Shown one piece after another: positions 24,975 to 36,379 of a stretch of DNA of 64,000 bases. A model generated the notes under the pieces. That model was not told where the DNA came from and ran no database searches. It was given only the letters and a program-made list of their open reading frames with translations. The DNA lies in the NCBI GenBank assembly GCA_015832175.1, contig WJXW01000011.1, forward strand, positions 992,001 through 1,056,000. The letters are read 5' to 3'. This DNA comes from Paraphaeosphaeria minitans (Eukaryota; Ascomycota; Dothideomycetes; Pleosporales; Didymosphaeriaceae). Position 1 is the stretch's first letter; each line of letters begins with the position of its first letter. Position numbers and translations under genes: made by a program.

Positions 24975-25986
24975 ATGCATCTCCACATACAAAGTGTCGT
25001 CCTCCTCGTAGCACTCCCATACACACTAGCAACTTGCTACTACCCCAACGGCACTTCCGTCTCAGAATGGTCCCCCACCTTTTCCGCGCAGCCCTGCTCG
25101 AACGATACGAACTCACCGGTTGTGCACGTCTGCTGCGCCATCCTCCGGGATAACCCTTCTGGTGGATCTCGGAACGATGGACTCACCGCGGACAAATGTC
25201 TTCCAAACGGATTGTGCAAGAATGTAGTGACTGAAGTCGACGATAAAGGTATACAGCTATTGGAGGGACTATTGCACGGATGCGGAGTGGAGTTCTGGAA
25301 ATTGTTTGAAGAATGTGTGTACGGGCACTGGTGTAAGGTCTCCCTTGGTTCCAAGCTATACCTACACCATGGCTGTACAGGTCCCGCCGCCAAACTTGGA
25401 TACCAAACACCACACTGTGATGATGCTGATCAGCACTATACCCATGCCCACGCACTGACACTACGCAGCAATACTCTGACGACGGTAGCGCAGAGCTCAC
25501 TCCCTGCGGCGACTCCGCGACCGCAACAAAATGGTGCTGCGGCAACGCCACCGACTCCTCGGAAGCCTTCACGATCCCCGTTTCTCTCGGCGCCAATCTG
25601 CGCTCTTCTTCCTCCACCACCTCCTCAGCGCTCCCCGCCACCTCCTCCGACGCATCCAGCCTCTCCACAGGCGCGAGATCCGCATCGGCGTCGGTGTTGG
25701 TGTCGGTGCGATATTCATCATTAGCGTTATTGCTGGCCTGTGCTTGTATCGCAGACGCCAGTCCAAAGCGTACAGTAGGACGGACATGAAGAATTCGAAT
25801 GCGTATGACGCCGGGGGCTCGACAGAGTATCCTGAGGCGAAGGGTTCGATTGCGATACCACCCGGTTATGCGATGGTTGACGGAGGGCACGGAGAGCCTA
25901 CTGAGATGGAGGGACACGCGATTAGTGAGATTGATGGAGCGGTGAAGTACATGATGGATGGCGTGGATCCGGTGGAGTTGCCGTAG
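24975..25986 (+). CDS. Cys-rich, single-pass membrane protein with signal peptide; exon structure uncertain
   Basis: Starts MHLHIQSVVLLVALPYTLA, a signal peptide, then a Cys-rich extracellular part (CYYPNGTS, CLPNGLCKN) running to about 25316-25332. A second coding block starts at the acceptor CGCAG before 25469 and reads QYSDDGSAELTPCGD...KWCCGNATDSSEAF, followed by a Ser/Thr-rich stalk. A transmembrane helix (GVGVGVGAIFIISVIAGLCLY) with the basic stop RRR and an acidic tail to 25986 lies in a different frame. Known fungal members of this pattern have signal, Cys-rich domain, Ser/Thr stalk, TM and short tail in one frame. So either a weak intron (for example 25580-25659, donor GTTTCT) or a one-base frameshift near 25670 separates stalk and TM. 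Function unknown; a cell-surface sensor or wall-associated role is only a guess. Confidence 0.55.
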
Positions 25987-26548
25987 TCGTTGGAATGCGA
26001 TTTTGGGTGCTATGGGAGTGTGGGAAGAGGTCACGATGATGAATGCACAACGAGACATAATAATGCTGAAGCCAGATTGTCTGCCCACACTGATAAGAAA
26101 TAATGGTACACTCGCGCCAATCGATCACGTAACGTGTCCCTTTGGCCAGGCCGTCGACAAGATTTCCGACTTTGTAGCAGGCTGCAATAATTTGGGCCAA
26201 GCCTGGATTGCCAATGGAAAGTATAAAACCTGATTGCAGAGCAGAGTCATACTCTGCGTGTACAAGCACACAAAGCCAATACTAATGTGACATTAAATTC
26301 AAAGATGGCCAACTTCTCTGTATGCAAGATATGCTTGCTAGCGGTGTTCGTGGCAATGTCAGCACTTCACATCCAAGTGGTATAACCTACGCTCACCGCA
26401 ACCCCAAAGAGTACATGCTCGAGTCCTCTCTATCTTACCTTAATCATTGAAAAGCTGTTTCGCTCCGTGACCTCGAACTATCGCTAGCCCTAAACCCCAG
26501 CAAACACACTCCCAGCCCACGCTCCTACCAGGCATCCCCCAAACCACG
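25987..26548. other. Intergenic, no gene seen
   Basis: A 91-codon frame at 25958-26233 partly overlaps the preceding gene and has no signature. The rest is leader sequence for the small Cys-rich gene. Confidence 0.4.
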
Positions 26549-26785
26549 ATGTGCGAGTACTACGAAGGCCCCTGGACGATTTGCCGAAAGGAAGGCCGCA
26601 CGGGCTGCTATCCTGCGATGCACTCCTTCTCCATACCCTGTGGGAAAGGCTGCCCGAAACAACCAGGCAATGTGAAATCGAGCATTGACCATGAGCGAAG
26701 GTGTGAACTGCATCAGGCGGAGCACGAGAAGGCAGTGAGGGATGCTGCGAGGAAGGCAATGAGGGGGAATCTGGTGAAGAAGTAG
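26549..26785 (+). CDS. Small Cys-rich basic protein of the MC-Y type, 78 aa
   Basis: Single exon of 78 residues starting MCEYYEGPWTICRKEGRTGCYP. It has six Cys in the first two thirds (positions 2, 12, 20, 31, 35, 52), including CGKGCPK, and ends in a basic Arg/Lys helix. There is no signal peptide, so it is likely intracellular. Small proteins beginning MC followed by aromatic residues, a central Cys/His cluster and CxxC are common and uncharacterised in Ascomycota; a zinc-binding fold is plausible. A second such gene lies 0.7 kb downstream. Alternative: a spurious frame, but the start, the spacing of Cys and the neighbour argue against that. Confidence 0.6.
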   Translation: MCEYYEGPWTICRKEGRTGCYPAMHSFSIPCGKGCPKQPGNVKSSIDHERRCELHQAEHEKAVRDAARKAMRGNLVKK

Positions 26786-27450
26786 GTGGCGTTGGGGAAG
26801 CCATTTGGGACAGAGACACTGGGTGGTCGAGGTGGAAGGAGCTGAGGTATGGTGTTGGATGGTGTGTTTGTCGTTTGTGACGTGTTTGTACTTGTGAATC
26901 CAGGGCATGAACCTTTTGCTATAGGTTGTGATATTAACCCAGCATGATCTTTCCATTTCACTTACTAGATAAAATTCCTTCAAGCGTTCGCTACATTTTC
27001 CCGTGGTCTTCAAACCATTCTTGCTTTTTCTTCTTCAAAGAAATTCACCCAAAGCTATGTTCCAGCCAACGGCTTTGAATGCGTCAATCAACCCCGAGAA
27101 AATTACTGAGCAATCATTTACATATTAGTGAGCTGCAAAAACAGAATTGTACTACTCGTGCCTTTGCAAAATCACGCTGACTGAATAGCGATGTGATCCG
27201 AGGACTTCATCCAATGTGCGAAGTCAAATCTCCATTCAATACGTGACACACCTCCTAAATATATATACTTCCTCAGCAGAACCCCATCCACCAACCAGTC
27301 TACGGTCCTCAATTCTTCCACAACCGGCTCACAGCACACACAATTAAATCAATATCAACCAGCCGCACACACATCCACGCTACACATCCATCCATCACAC
27401 CATCACCAAAACCTGTCCATCCTCCGTCCAACGACATCAGACTAGCGACA
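26786..27450. other. Promoter region with TATA-like box
   Basis: CTAAATATATATACTT at about 27255-27270 is a good TATA-like element, followed by C/A-rich leader sequence (CACACACATCCACGC) directly before the next ATG. No gene. Confidence 0.5.
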
Positions 27451-27618
27451 ATGTGTACATACTGGACCTACAAATTCAACATGTGCGGATGTACCAGGCG
27501 ATATGTTCGCTTCAAATGCCGAACCCCCCCGTATTGCACGGATGACAATGTGGAGCGATGGGGACCTACTATATTCGATGGAAGGTGTCCGAAATGCCGT
27601 GGAGAAGAGTATATATAA
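27451..27618 (+). CDS. Tiny Cys-rich putative zinc-ribbon protein, 55 aa (or 94 aa if spliced)
   Basis: Reads MCTYWTYKFNMCGCTRRYVR and ends CPKCRGEEYI; 55 residues. Cys pairs CGC and CPKC plus CRTPPYC could hold one or two zinc ions. The N-terminus matches the neighbouring 78-aa protein in its MC-aromatic start. Alternative model: a GTATAT donor at 27609 and a CTGCAG acceptor before 27874 would replace the last residues with a 41-residue exon (EMFDSRKDHLDNDHS...) ending at 28000, giving 94 residues in frame; the 265-bp AT-rich intron would be long for this genome. Too short for standard gene finders. Function unknown. Confidence 0.55.
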   Translation: MCTYWTYKFNMCGCTRRYVRFKCRTPPYCTDDNVERWGPTIFDGRCPKCRGEEYI

Positions 27619-28340
27619 ATCATCAAGACGGCTAGCAGACTTTCCATTGAACCGCGATACTATTCAGGAAGTCTGCCTGTGTTTCCAGTGGCTAGCGTTT
27701 ATTCAACTGGGTTTCCAAATGCGCATTTTAATTTTGGTAGAGATGTCTTCAATTTGAAAAGTGGCGAGGTTAATACACTCTTTCTATGTGCTTAGGATGA
27801 AAATTTACTTTTTATACAATTAACAAGCTATCCATGTTTTCTTAAAACTACTTAATCGGATCTTATCCTGCAGAATGTTCGACTCGAGAAAAGACCATCT
27901 CGACAATGACCACAGCTTCGACGTATACGCACATGAAGGACTCGACCGACACTTCATCTACCACCCAGCTCTAGTATACACTCGTCGATACTCCGCCTAG
28001 CTCACTGTATCTATGTACTCGATATCCCGTCATTAATACTACCAAGCACCACTCATTTCCGACGCAACACGCAGCCAAAAAAAAAAAAAAAATCGCGGAC
28101 TTTGGAATTTAAGGCAGATGGATAAGCTGGTATGTATAACCGACCTGCTAACTCTAGGATACTCATCCACTGTGCTGAAACCCTAGGACATGTGAAGGAG
28201 CGCTGTGCACTTGACGCCATCTCATCCTCCCAACACCAGAGCGAGATGATCGCCACATGAACAGAGCCTTTGGAAACAGCAACAACACGCAATGCATTCC
28301 TTTAGGGTATACTACTACTACTAAATCTCCACATCTCAAT
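27619..28340. other. AT-rich gap with possible last exon and a poly-A run
   Basis: 27875-28000 is an open 41-codon frame preceded by CCTGCAG, the possible second exon of the tiny Cys-rich gene. A run of about 16 A lies at 28077-28092. The rest is the 3' flank of ECM16. Confidence 0.4.
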
Positions 28341-31300
28341 CTACCCAATCACCCTCTCCACACTCCACACCTTCGTCACCCCATCCCTCTTCTGCACCAC
28401 CCGCTTAACCCCCAACCCCCACCCCTGGCTCCCCTTCTCCCCCTGCAACGCCATCTCAACCTCGCATTCCCGCCTCTCCACGCCGCCCTCCCTGCCCATC
28501 TCCCCAATCTTGCCCTTCGGTTTGCCCACCTGCAGCAGCGGCGTGTTCAGCGCGATGTTGATGATCTGCGGACGCGTTATGGGCGTCAGAGGATGCATGC
28601 GTGTTTTGGGCGTCGCGACGGCGTCGACGGTGGATGGTGCTGCGCGCTGGAGGTGCGAGTAAATGATGTAGGCGGGGAGTTTGGCGGGCGGCGTGCGCGC
28701 GAGGAGGGAGGAGGGGTGGATGTAGACGTATTGGCGGGCGGGATCTTCTTTGCTGGCTCTCTGGGAGGTCGAGGAGAAGAGCGTGAGGTAGGGGACGTCG
28801 ATTGCGGTTTTGGGCTTGCGGGCAAGTTCGGGTGGGATGGGCGCTAGGTCTGCTCGAAGCGCGATTTGGTCGATGAACCCAGCGGCGCAGATCTGCGCGA
28901 GGAGGTTGATTTCCGAAGTGGAGGGCGCGGGTAGCTTTGCTTGGTATGCGGAGAGTGCTGTCGGTCGGTGTGCGCGGACAATGGATGTGAGTTGCTGCCT
29001 TAGCTGGCCCGCTTCTCGCATGCCCTTGGCATTGAGGAACATGTCCTCGCAGAACGCATCGCCGTCCGTCTCGTAAGCATATGCGCAGACAGCGTTGTTG
29101 AGCTTGATACAGTCGCTGTGCTTAGCGTTGACCGCGATTTCTGCGAGCGCTTTGTTGTATGCTTTCCTGAGGCGAGACCGCTCTTCCGCCTCGATGTTAT
29201 CCTGTTCGGTGCGGATGTGGGAGGGATCTACAGGAGGAGGCTCGCGGAGACCTAGTTTGTTTTCTGGAGTGATGAGTTCTGGGACAGAAAGGGCGGCTAC
29301 GAGGGCGATCGTTTGAGCAGTGAGGTTCTGGGCTACACCCATGACCAGTATCCGTGCGAATCGTGGGTTGAGAGGGTACAAAGATAGCTCATGGCCTAGC
29401 TTCGTTACCTTGCCGTCGAGTGATACGGCGCCAAGGTACAGGAGGAGGTTCTCTGCCTTCTGCAACTGGGCGCGATCGGGTGGAGTAGGGAAGGGAAAAC
29501 CCAGTACAGGAGCGCCCATGCTCTTGAGTTGAAGGACGACGCCTTCGAGCGGTGTTCGCATAATTTCCGGCTCGGCGTACTCGTCGAAGTCGCGCTCGAA
29601 GACGGCAGATGAATAGAGGCGGTAACAATGACCTGGTCCAGTACGGCCGGCACGACCAGCTCTCTGGTTCGCACTTGCTTTACTGATCCAGCCGACTTCG
29701 AAGGTCTGGACACCAGTCGTGAGATCGTACTTTTTCTCCTTTGCTCTTCCACAGTCGAACACATAACGAATGCCAGGGATAGTCAGACTGGTCTCGGCAA
29801 CATTGGTGGCCAATACGATGAGACGAGATCCTTCGGGAGGCTCATCGAAGACTCGCATTTGTTGGTTGGTAGGGAGTTGAGAATAGAGGGGCAGAACGTG
29901 GACCTTCAACTCCTCTGGTTCAGGGTCCTCTTCTCCTATGTTAAAACCGCCCTTGTCTTCGAATTCGTCCTTCTCTTCATCCTCATCAAGACCTGTGATG
30001 ATAGAGTCATCGGAATCTGACCCATCGTCGTCTTCATAGTCTTTTTTGCTGGTGCCCAGCTCAATATCTTCAGTTTCCAGAGACGTCTGCTCCGGTGAGA
30101 TCTGCACCTTTCCGGCTGTGATTTCCTTCCCTTGGGTGGACGTGAAAGTCTCTCGTAACCGCTTCGCTAGATGTGTGATCTCGTTCTGGCCAGTCAAAAA
30201 CACTAGCATGCCTCCACGCGGAAGCTTTCGATGTCCGCGGCAGACCTTCCGGTACATTTCCTCGACGTAGTCTCTCTGCGTCTTTCGAGCGAAGTGATTC
30301 GTGACCTCGAACTGTCGCCCCTCGGCTTTCAGCAGTGGTGGTGGTCCTTGTCTGAACAGTCGCGCGTTGTCGGTGAAATCTGATATCCTCAGCGTAGCAG
30401 ACATGATGATGAGCTTAAGCGGTTTGTTCTTCTTCGAGTCTTTCTTTGCGAGATCCGCCCGCAGATCGACAATCCTGCTAAGCATGCCGATCAAGATGTC
30501 TGTGTTTACACTACGCTCGTGCGCTTCGTCGATGATGATCGCAGAGTACTTGGTCAGGATGAAATCTTGCGAGATTTCGCGCAGCAACACACCATCCGTC
30601 ATAAACTTGACCGCTGTCTTTGCGTTCGTTGAAGTGTCGAAACGAATCTGGTACGCGACTTTCGCCTTCTCGCTGCCCAGCTCATCGCCTACACGTTTCG
30701 ACATGCTCACAGCAGCGACTCGTCTCGGCTGCGTGATTCCAATCATGCCTGGTGTTGGTCCGTCTGGCGAGCCATAGCCAGCCTCGTACAGGAACTGCGG
30801 TACCTGCGTGGTCTTACCACTACCCGTGGCACCCCAAACCACGACCGCGTCATTATTGTGTATCGCCTCCATGATCTTCTGTTCCTCGGCCACAACTGGA
30901 AGTTGTAGTCGTGCCTCTTGGATTCCGGGCGTTCTCTCCACCGCGACGCTGTATGCTTTCCGTGTCGCGTCCGTCGCAGTTTTTGTTTCTAGTTCGGGAG
31001 GCAGAGGGTCCGATTCTGGCGCGCGAGGAGTGAAGTCTTTCGATTTCGGCGGGACTGCGTACGTGAGATTGTTCGTAGGTACGAACCCAATCGCTTCGTT
31101 TCGTTGCGCTGTCGCCCATGCCTTGAATGCGTTTGAGCGCTCTTTTCGCGCGGGCTTGTCGTCATCGTCTTCGCTTGTGTCGCTGCCACTCTCCTCTTCC
31201 GAGTCGCCTTCGGAGTCGTCGGTCGCTGACGCCGATCCATCCTCTTCTTCGGAAGCTGATGCAGACTTGGAGCTAGCCTCATCTTCGTTTTCGTCCTCGT

Positions 31301-31964
31301 CTGAGTTGAAGCCCTCCCAAGGAACCTCCTCTTCGATGACAACCGATTTTCCCTTTGCCTTCCTCCTCTTCCTGACCTGTATGACCGGCTTTCCACTCTC
31401 GTCCATTTCCAGCGGCCTTTTCAGACCAGCCCCAAACAACCCCGCGCTTCCCACAGCCTTCACCTCAGCGCTTGACATAGTCTGCGCTGCTGGTGTCTCG
31501 ACAGCTACTTTCGTAGGCAGGAGAGTCTTCTCATTCTCAGCCCTCGGCCGTTCTTTCACCTCATCCTCGGACCCCGACCCCTCCTCTGAATGAAACTCCT
31601 CCGGCCCCTCAACCACCCTCTCCCTCCTCTTGTGCACATTCTTCCCCATATTCTTCGAGCTCATCAGCCCACTCGTATCCATCTTCGTGCTCGCCAACTT
31701 CTTCAGGAGTATCAAATTCTCCTCCTTCTTCAATTTCGTGTCGATGTATTTGTCCAGCCGCTTCTTCTTCTTTCCCGACATCTTCCCCTTGCTCTCGGCG
31801 ACCAGCTCATTCTTCAGCGCGGCTTTCTTCTCGGCGCGCAGGCGCTGCTCTTCCGGGATGATCTCGGTCGCGTTGGCATCGGCGGAGACATCTTCGGCGG
31901 CGGTGTGTTGATTCTGGCGCGCAATGACCTTGTGCTTGCGCTGGCGGGGCGTGAATTTCGGCAT
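28341..31964 (-). CDS. ECM16: DEAH-box RNA helicase Ecm16/Dhr1 (DHX37-type), 1207 aa
   Basis: Intronless, 1207 residues from the Met at 31964 (MPKFTPRQRKHKV); an upstream in-frame Met at 32000 exists but gives no conserved sequence. A long charged N-terminal region with acidic Ser/Glu/Asp stretches is followed by the helicase core: GATGSGKT at 378-385, DEAH at 479-482, SAT at 522-524, then QRAGRAGRTGPG (motif VI) and the HA2/OB C-terminal domains. LKSMGAPVLGFPFPTPPDRA is the ratchet/winged-helix segment of DEAH helicases. Yeast Ecm16 is a nucleolar helicase that releases U3 snoRNA from pre-18S rRNA. It is divergent from PAC3 with only 195 bp between start codons. Confidence 0.95.
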   Translation of the reverse strand: MPKFTPRQRKHKVIARQNQHTAAEDVSADANATEIIPEEQRLRAEKKAALKNELVAESKGKMSGKKKKRLDKYIDTKLKKEENLILLKKLASTKMDTSGLMSSKNMGKNVHKRRERVVEGPEEFHSEEGSGSEDEVKERPRAENEKTLLPTKVAVETPAAQTMSSAEVKAVGSAGLFGAGLKRPLEMDESGKPVIQVRKRRKAKGKSVVIEEEVPWEGFNSDEDENEDEASSKSASASEEEDGSASATDDSEGDSEEESGSDTSEDDDDKPARKERSNAFKAWATAQRNEAIGFVPTNNLTYAVPPKSKDFTPRAPESDPLPPELETKTATDATRKAYSVAVERTPGIQEARLQLPVVAEEQKIMEAIHNNDAVVVWGATGSGKTTQVPQFLYEAGYGSPDGPTPGMIGITQPRRVAAVSMSKRVGDELGSEKAKVAYQIRFDTSTNAKTAVKFMTDGVLLREISQDFILTKYSAIIIDEAHERSVNTDILIGMLSRIVDLRADLAKKDSKKNKPLKLIIMSATLRISDFTDNARLFRQGPPPLLKAEGRQFEVTNHFARKTQRDYVEEMYRKVCRGHRKLPRGGMLVFLTGQNEITHLAKRLRETFTSTQGKEITAGKVQISPEQTSLETEDIELGTSKKDYEDDDGSDSDDSIITGLDEDEEKDEFEDKGGFNIGEEDPEPEELKVHVLPLYSQLPTNQQMRVFDEPPEGSRLIVLATNVAETSLTIPGIRYVFDCGRAKEKKYDLTTGVQTFEVGWISKASANQRAGRAGRTGPGHCYRLYSSAVFERDFDEYAEPEIMRTPLEGVVLQLKSMGAPVLGFPFPTPPDRAQLQKAENLLLYLGAVSLDGKVTKLGHELSLYPLNPRFARILVMGVAQNLTAQTIALVAALSVPELITPENKLGLREPPPVDPSHIRTEQDNIEAEERSRLRKAYNKALAEIAVNAKHSDCIKLNNAVCAYAYETDGDAFCEDMFLNAKGMREAGQLRQQLTSIVRAHRPTALSAYQAKLPAPSTSEINLLAQICAAGFIDQIALRADLAPIPPELARKPKTAIDVPYLTLFSSTSQRASKEDPARQYVYIHPSSLLARTPPAKLPAYIIYSHLQRAAPSTVDAVATPKTRMHPLTPITRPQIINIALNTPLLQVGKPKGKIGEMGREGGVERRECEVEMALQGEKGSQGWGLGVKRVVQKRDGVTKVWSVERVIG

Positions 31965-32159
31965 TGTGGACGTGGGAGGCGCTGCGACGCTGCACTGCAC
32001 ATGCTCGTGTGGCGCGAACTTTGGGGTTCAAGAATTTTGGTGGGGCCAGCTTAACTCCGTCAGCTCACCGCCCGGCAGAATCGTGGAGGGTATCACGGCT
32101 GCGACCAGAGCTTCTGTATGCTACGTAAAAAGTGTCCGAGGAACGGCGGAGAAAATATA
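31965..32159. promoter_or_regulatory. Compact bidirectional promoter between ECM16 and PAC3
   Basis: 195 bp separate the two start codons, so both transcripts must initiate within this short GC-mixed stretch. No TATA box is visible. Co-expression of a ribosome-biogenesis helicase and a proteasome chaperone is plausible but not shown. Confidence 0.6.
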
Positions 32160-32752
32160 ATGACGACGACGCTTGCAGAAGATCAAAGTTATGAGGTGGT
32201 TCCCTCGCCCTTCCCAGCGCCTTCAAAAACTCACACGACAGCCATCGCCGGCCATCCCACCACAGCAACAACCCTCTACTTCGCCGACAAGATCCTCATT
32301 ACAATCACTCAGAATGGACGGTTAGCACACTGGGTAAGTCAATCTTATATCAGTCAAGCTCTCTCATTTGCTCATGCCCACACACTATTCATCCACACAC
32401 TCTTTACCCACACCCTGTGGCCAAGCTAACACCACATGCACAGGTCTACGTCCCCCTAGACGTGTCTGCCACAGATTCCTCCCTTACCTCCCTCTCTCAC
32501 GATCGTGACTCGGACGCTCCTCCCACCGACCTCCTGCCTATGCACCAGCTCACCGCGACCACCATCCTCGGCGGCACCATGCCCGAGGTCGATGTCCTAG
32601 CCCAAACGCTTGCAACCAACATAGCGAGCGCCATCAAGACGCGCAACGAGCACGAGCTGAGGACAGTCGTGCTAGGTACCTGCCTAGACACGAGTATGAA
32701 AGGGAGGGCCGAGTTCAGCGAGCTGGTGGGGCTGGTGCTGGACGTGTTGTGA
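32160..32752 (+). CDS. Proteasome assembly chaperone 3-like protein, 160 aa
   Basis: Two exons, 32160-32333 and 32444-32752 (110-bp intron, GTAAGT...ACAG, phase 0), 160 residues. The junction gives TLYFADKILITITQNGRLAHWVYVPL, the conserved strand pair of the fungal PAC3 family; the ending (ELVGLVLDVL) is also typical. PAC3 forms a heterodimer with PAC4 and helps build the 20S alpha-ring in cytosol and nucleus. The length agrees with the family. A Ser/Thr/Asp-rich insertion of about 30 residues (VSATDSSLTSLSHDRDSD) lies between strand and helix, common in filamentous fungi. Confidence 0.8.
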
Positions 32753-33238
32753 AGGACACTGGCAGACAGAAGGCTGGCAGTTGTTGGGCATTCGTTGTTC
32801 ATTTGCTAGGCCATCGTTTACGAACCGCATGATGTCACGATGCATGCAATGCACATTCTGAAAATCTGGGTCTGATGGCGAAAGTTTACGTTTGACATGG
32901 GGCAACGGCTGAACGCTTCACGATACCCAGCAGCCAATGAATGTAGATAATCAACAAATTCTCGAGGATGTGGAATGTCCAGGTTTCTAAGCTACAATCT
33001 TAACATCCTCGGGCATACCACCCACGAGCCCAAACTCATCCATAGCGGCATTATCCGTCCCCTTGCGCGAGTCGCCATTTTATGAACCTTCGTCGCGATC
33101 AAATCCTGGTGATAACAGAGCGCCAACATGATGTCTCCGCTACTAGGCTTGCCATCATGTCCGAGACCGTACGCTGGAGCATGCTGTGAACCACCGTCAG
33201 CCGCCAAATCTTGATACAATCGAGCCATGTATGGTACC
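32753..33238. other. 3' spacer between convergent PAC3 and actin genes
   Basis: Contains both 3' UTRs. Short frames on either strand show no conserved content. An actin 3' UTR of several hundred bases would fit here. Confidence 0.5.
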
Positions 33239-34817
<1,579 letters not shown>

Positions 34818-35114
34818 GTTGACGGATTAGATGGGGGTGTGAGGTTTGAGGGTCGAGAGATTCGATCGAGGTCGCTGCGGGGATTGAGGGTCAGCGTGGG
34901 CTCGCGACGAGAAGGACAGTCGAGAATCGGTAGGAGTGGAGGATGGCTCAGTACGTACAGGTTGCGGGTAGAGGTGATGTGGTAGGTGTGTTCGGTGCAA
35001 AGAGAGGCAAGTGTCGGTGGGTGCTAAATAAGCGGGTCTTGCCCTTAGCGGGGGGCGGCAGGTGCCAGGAGCGACGAGGTTGGTGAAGAAGGGGCACTGC
35101 CACGGGCTTCGCAG

Positions 35115-35145
35115 ATGCGGAAGCGGAAGCGGAAGCGGATGCGGA
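35115..35145 (+). repeat. GCGGAA hexamer run
   Basis: Four to five copies of GCGGAA/GCGGAT in a row, followed by unique sequence. Position is approximate by one or two bases. Confidence 0.8.
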
Positions 35146-35504
35146 TTGACGGATTCCAGCCTCAGGTTTCTCGTGTTTTGCAGAGCGCAGTGGCATTGTT
35201 TCTGTGCCGAGCGTGCGGCGACTTATTATACAGGCGGCTAGGCTGCAGCTGTTCTTCGACTCCTCACCTGTGTGCGCAAGCTCTCCGCCGCAGACGAGGG
35301 CCGCCAAGCACGTACGGCGCTGCCTGTTGACTGTTGAGCGGTTCGGTGTGTGGCCGTGGTCTCGTCTTGTCTCGCAGTGCAGGACACAGGCCCGCTCCGC
35401 CAGCACGACGTATCCGCCTCAGCGACGTGTCGGCGGCAAGTGGGCAGAGGGACTGTTTGGATGTGACAGCGGGCTGCCCGGCGGTGATGCCCCTGGACAT
35501 TCTC

Positions 35505-35534
35505 GCCAGCCGCCAGCCGCCAGCCGCCAGCCGC
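35505..35534 (+). repeat. CGCCAGC heptamer run
   Basis: Four near-perfect 7-bp units (CGCCAGC) about 100 bp before the minisatellite. Confidence 0.8.
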
Positions 35535-35616
35535 ACGCGCAAGCCGCACGCACGCTCACCGCCTCACCTCGCATCGTCCCCGCGAGAAGATGTAGATACA
35601 GAGCAAGCTCCGATGG

Positions 35617-36000
35617 TAACGGGTCTAGTCTCGGGTATGGTCACGAGTATGGTGACGGGTCATAAGTCACGAGTGTGGTCACGGGTGTAGTCACGGGTGT
35701 AGTCCCGGGCATGGTCACGAGTGTGGTCTCGGGTGTAGTCACGGGTATGGTCACGAGTGTGGTAACGAGTGTAGTCACGGGTGTAGTCTCGGGCATGGTC
35801 ACGAGTGTGGTCACGGGTGTAGTCACGGGTATGGTCACGAGTGTGGGCTTGGTGTGGTCTCGGGTCATAAAAAGTCACGAGTCAAGTCTCGGCTCTGGTC
35901 TCGGCTCTGGTCACGAGTCAAGTCACGAGTCAAGTCACGAGTCAAGTCACGAGTCAAGTCACGAGTAGTCAAGTCACGAGTCAAGTCACGAGTCAAGCCT
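35617..36000 (+). repeat. 12-bp minisatellite (GT.GTCACG.GT), about 30 units in two blocks
   Basis: From about 35617 to 35865 the DNA is built of 12-bp units such as GTGGTCACGGGT, GTAGTCACGGGT and ATGGTCACGAGT. From about 35873 to 36000 the unit shifts to CAAGTCACGAGT. The unit length of 12 keeps the frame, so both strands stay open (Val/Thr/Ser-rich on plus, Thr/Arg/Asp-rich on minus), which is an artefact rather than a gene. The invariant core TCACG[AG]GT is repeated throughout. Confidence 0.92.
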
Positions 36001-36379
36001 CGGGCCCGGGAGGAGGGCGCAGGTCAAACCCGGTCACGTGCAATGAGGGGCGCGTGGGGTGTCCAGTCGACGCTGCACTGCACAATGGCAAGCAACGAGA
36101 CGCTGCGAACAACTCCCCTTGATGGAAGGCCATCTTCTGCATAGCTCCCTGACAATCTCCTCGTCGTGACCGTCTAACCCAGCAGCCATTGTCGTTTTCT
36201 TGGCCCCGATCCAGTCAAGGTGGTAGACTACCTACCGAAGCCCCTCGAATGTTCGCGTCCCAACCCGCGTCATCCACACTCGCGCCAAATCTTTGTGTCC
36301 ACGCCTAAATACTTTGTCGCATGCCCGCCCTCACCCTATCCTGCCTCGACCAACCCACTCGAATCACCGCACACGCACA

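Larger units (their letters stand above)
34818..36379. other. Divergent actin/FES1 spacer with several tandem repeats
   Basis: The actin promoter and leader occupy the first few hundred bases. The rest is dominated by low-complexity DNA: a GGAAGC hexamer run, a CGCCAGC heptamer run and a minisatellite of about 380 bp, listed separately. Open frames in this stretch are products of the repeats. Confidence 0.6.

Noticed and set aside
30808..31593. 261-codon Ser-rich frame antisense to ECM16
   Set aside because: Shadow of the acidic Glu/Asp-rich region on the coding strand.
35641..35968. Long open frames on both strands with Val/Thr/Ser- or Arg/Asp/Thr-rich peptides
   Set aside because: Products of a 12-bp minisatellite whose unit is a multiple of three; not genes.
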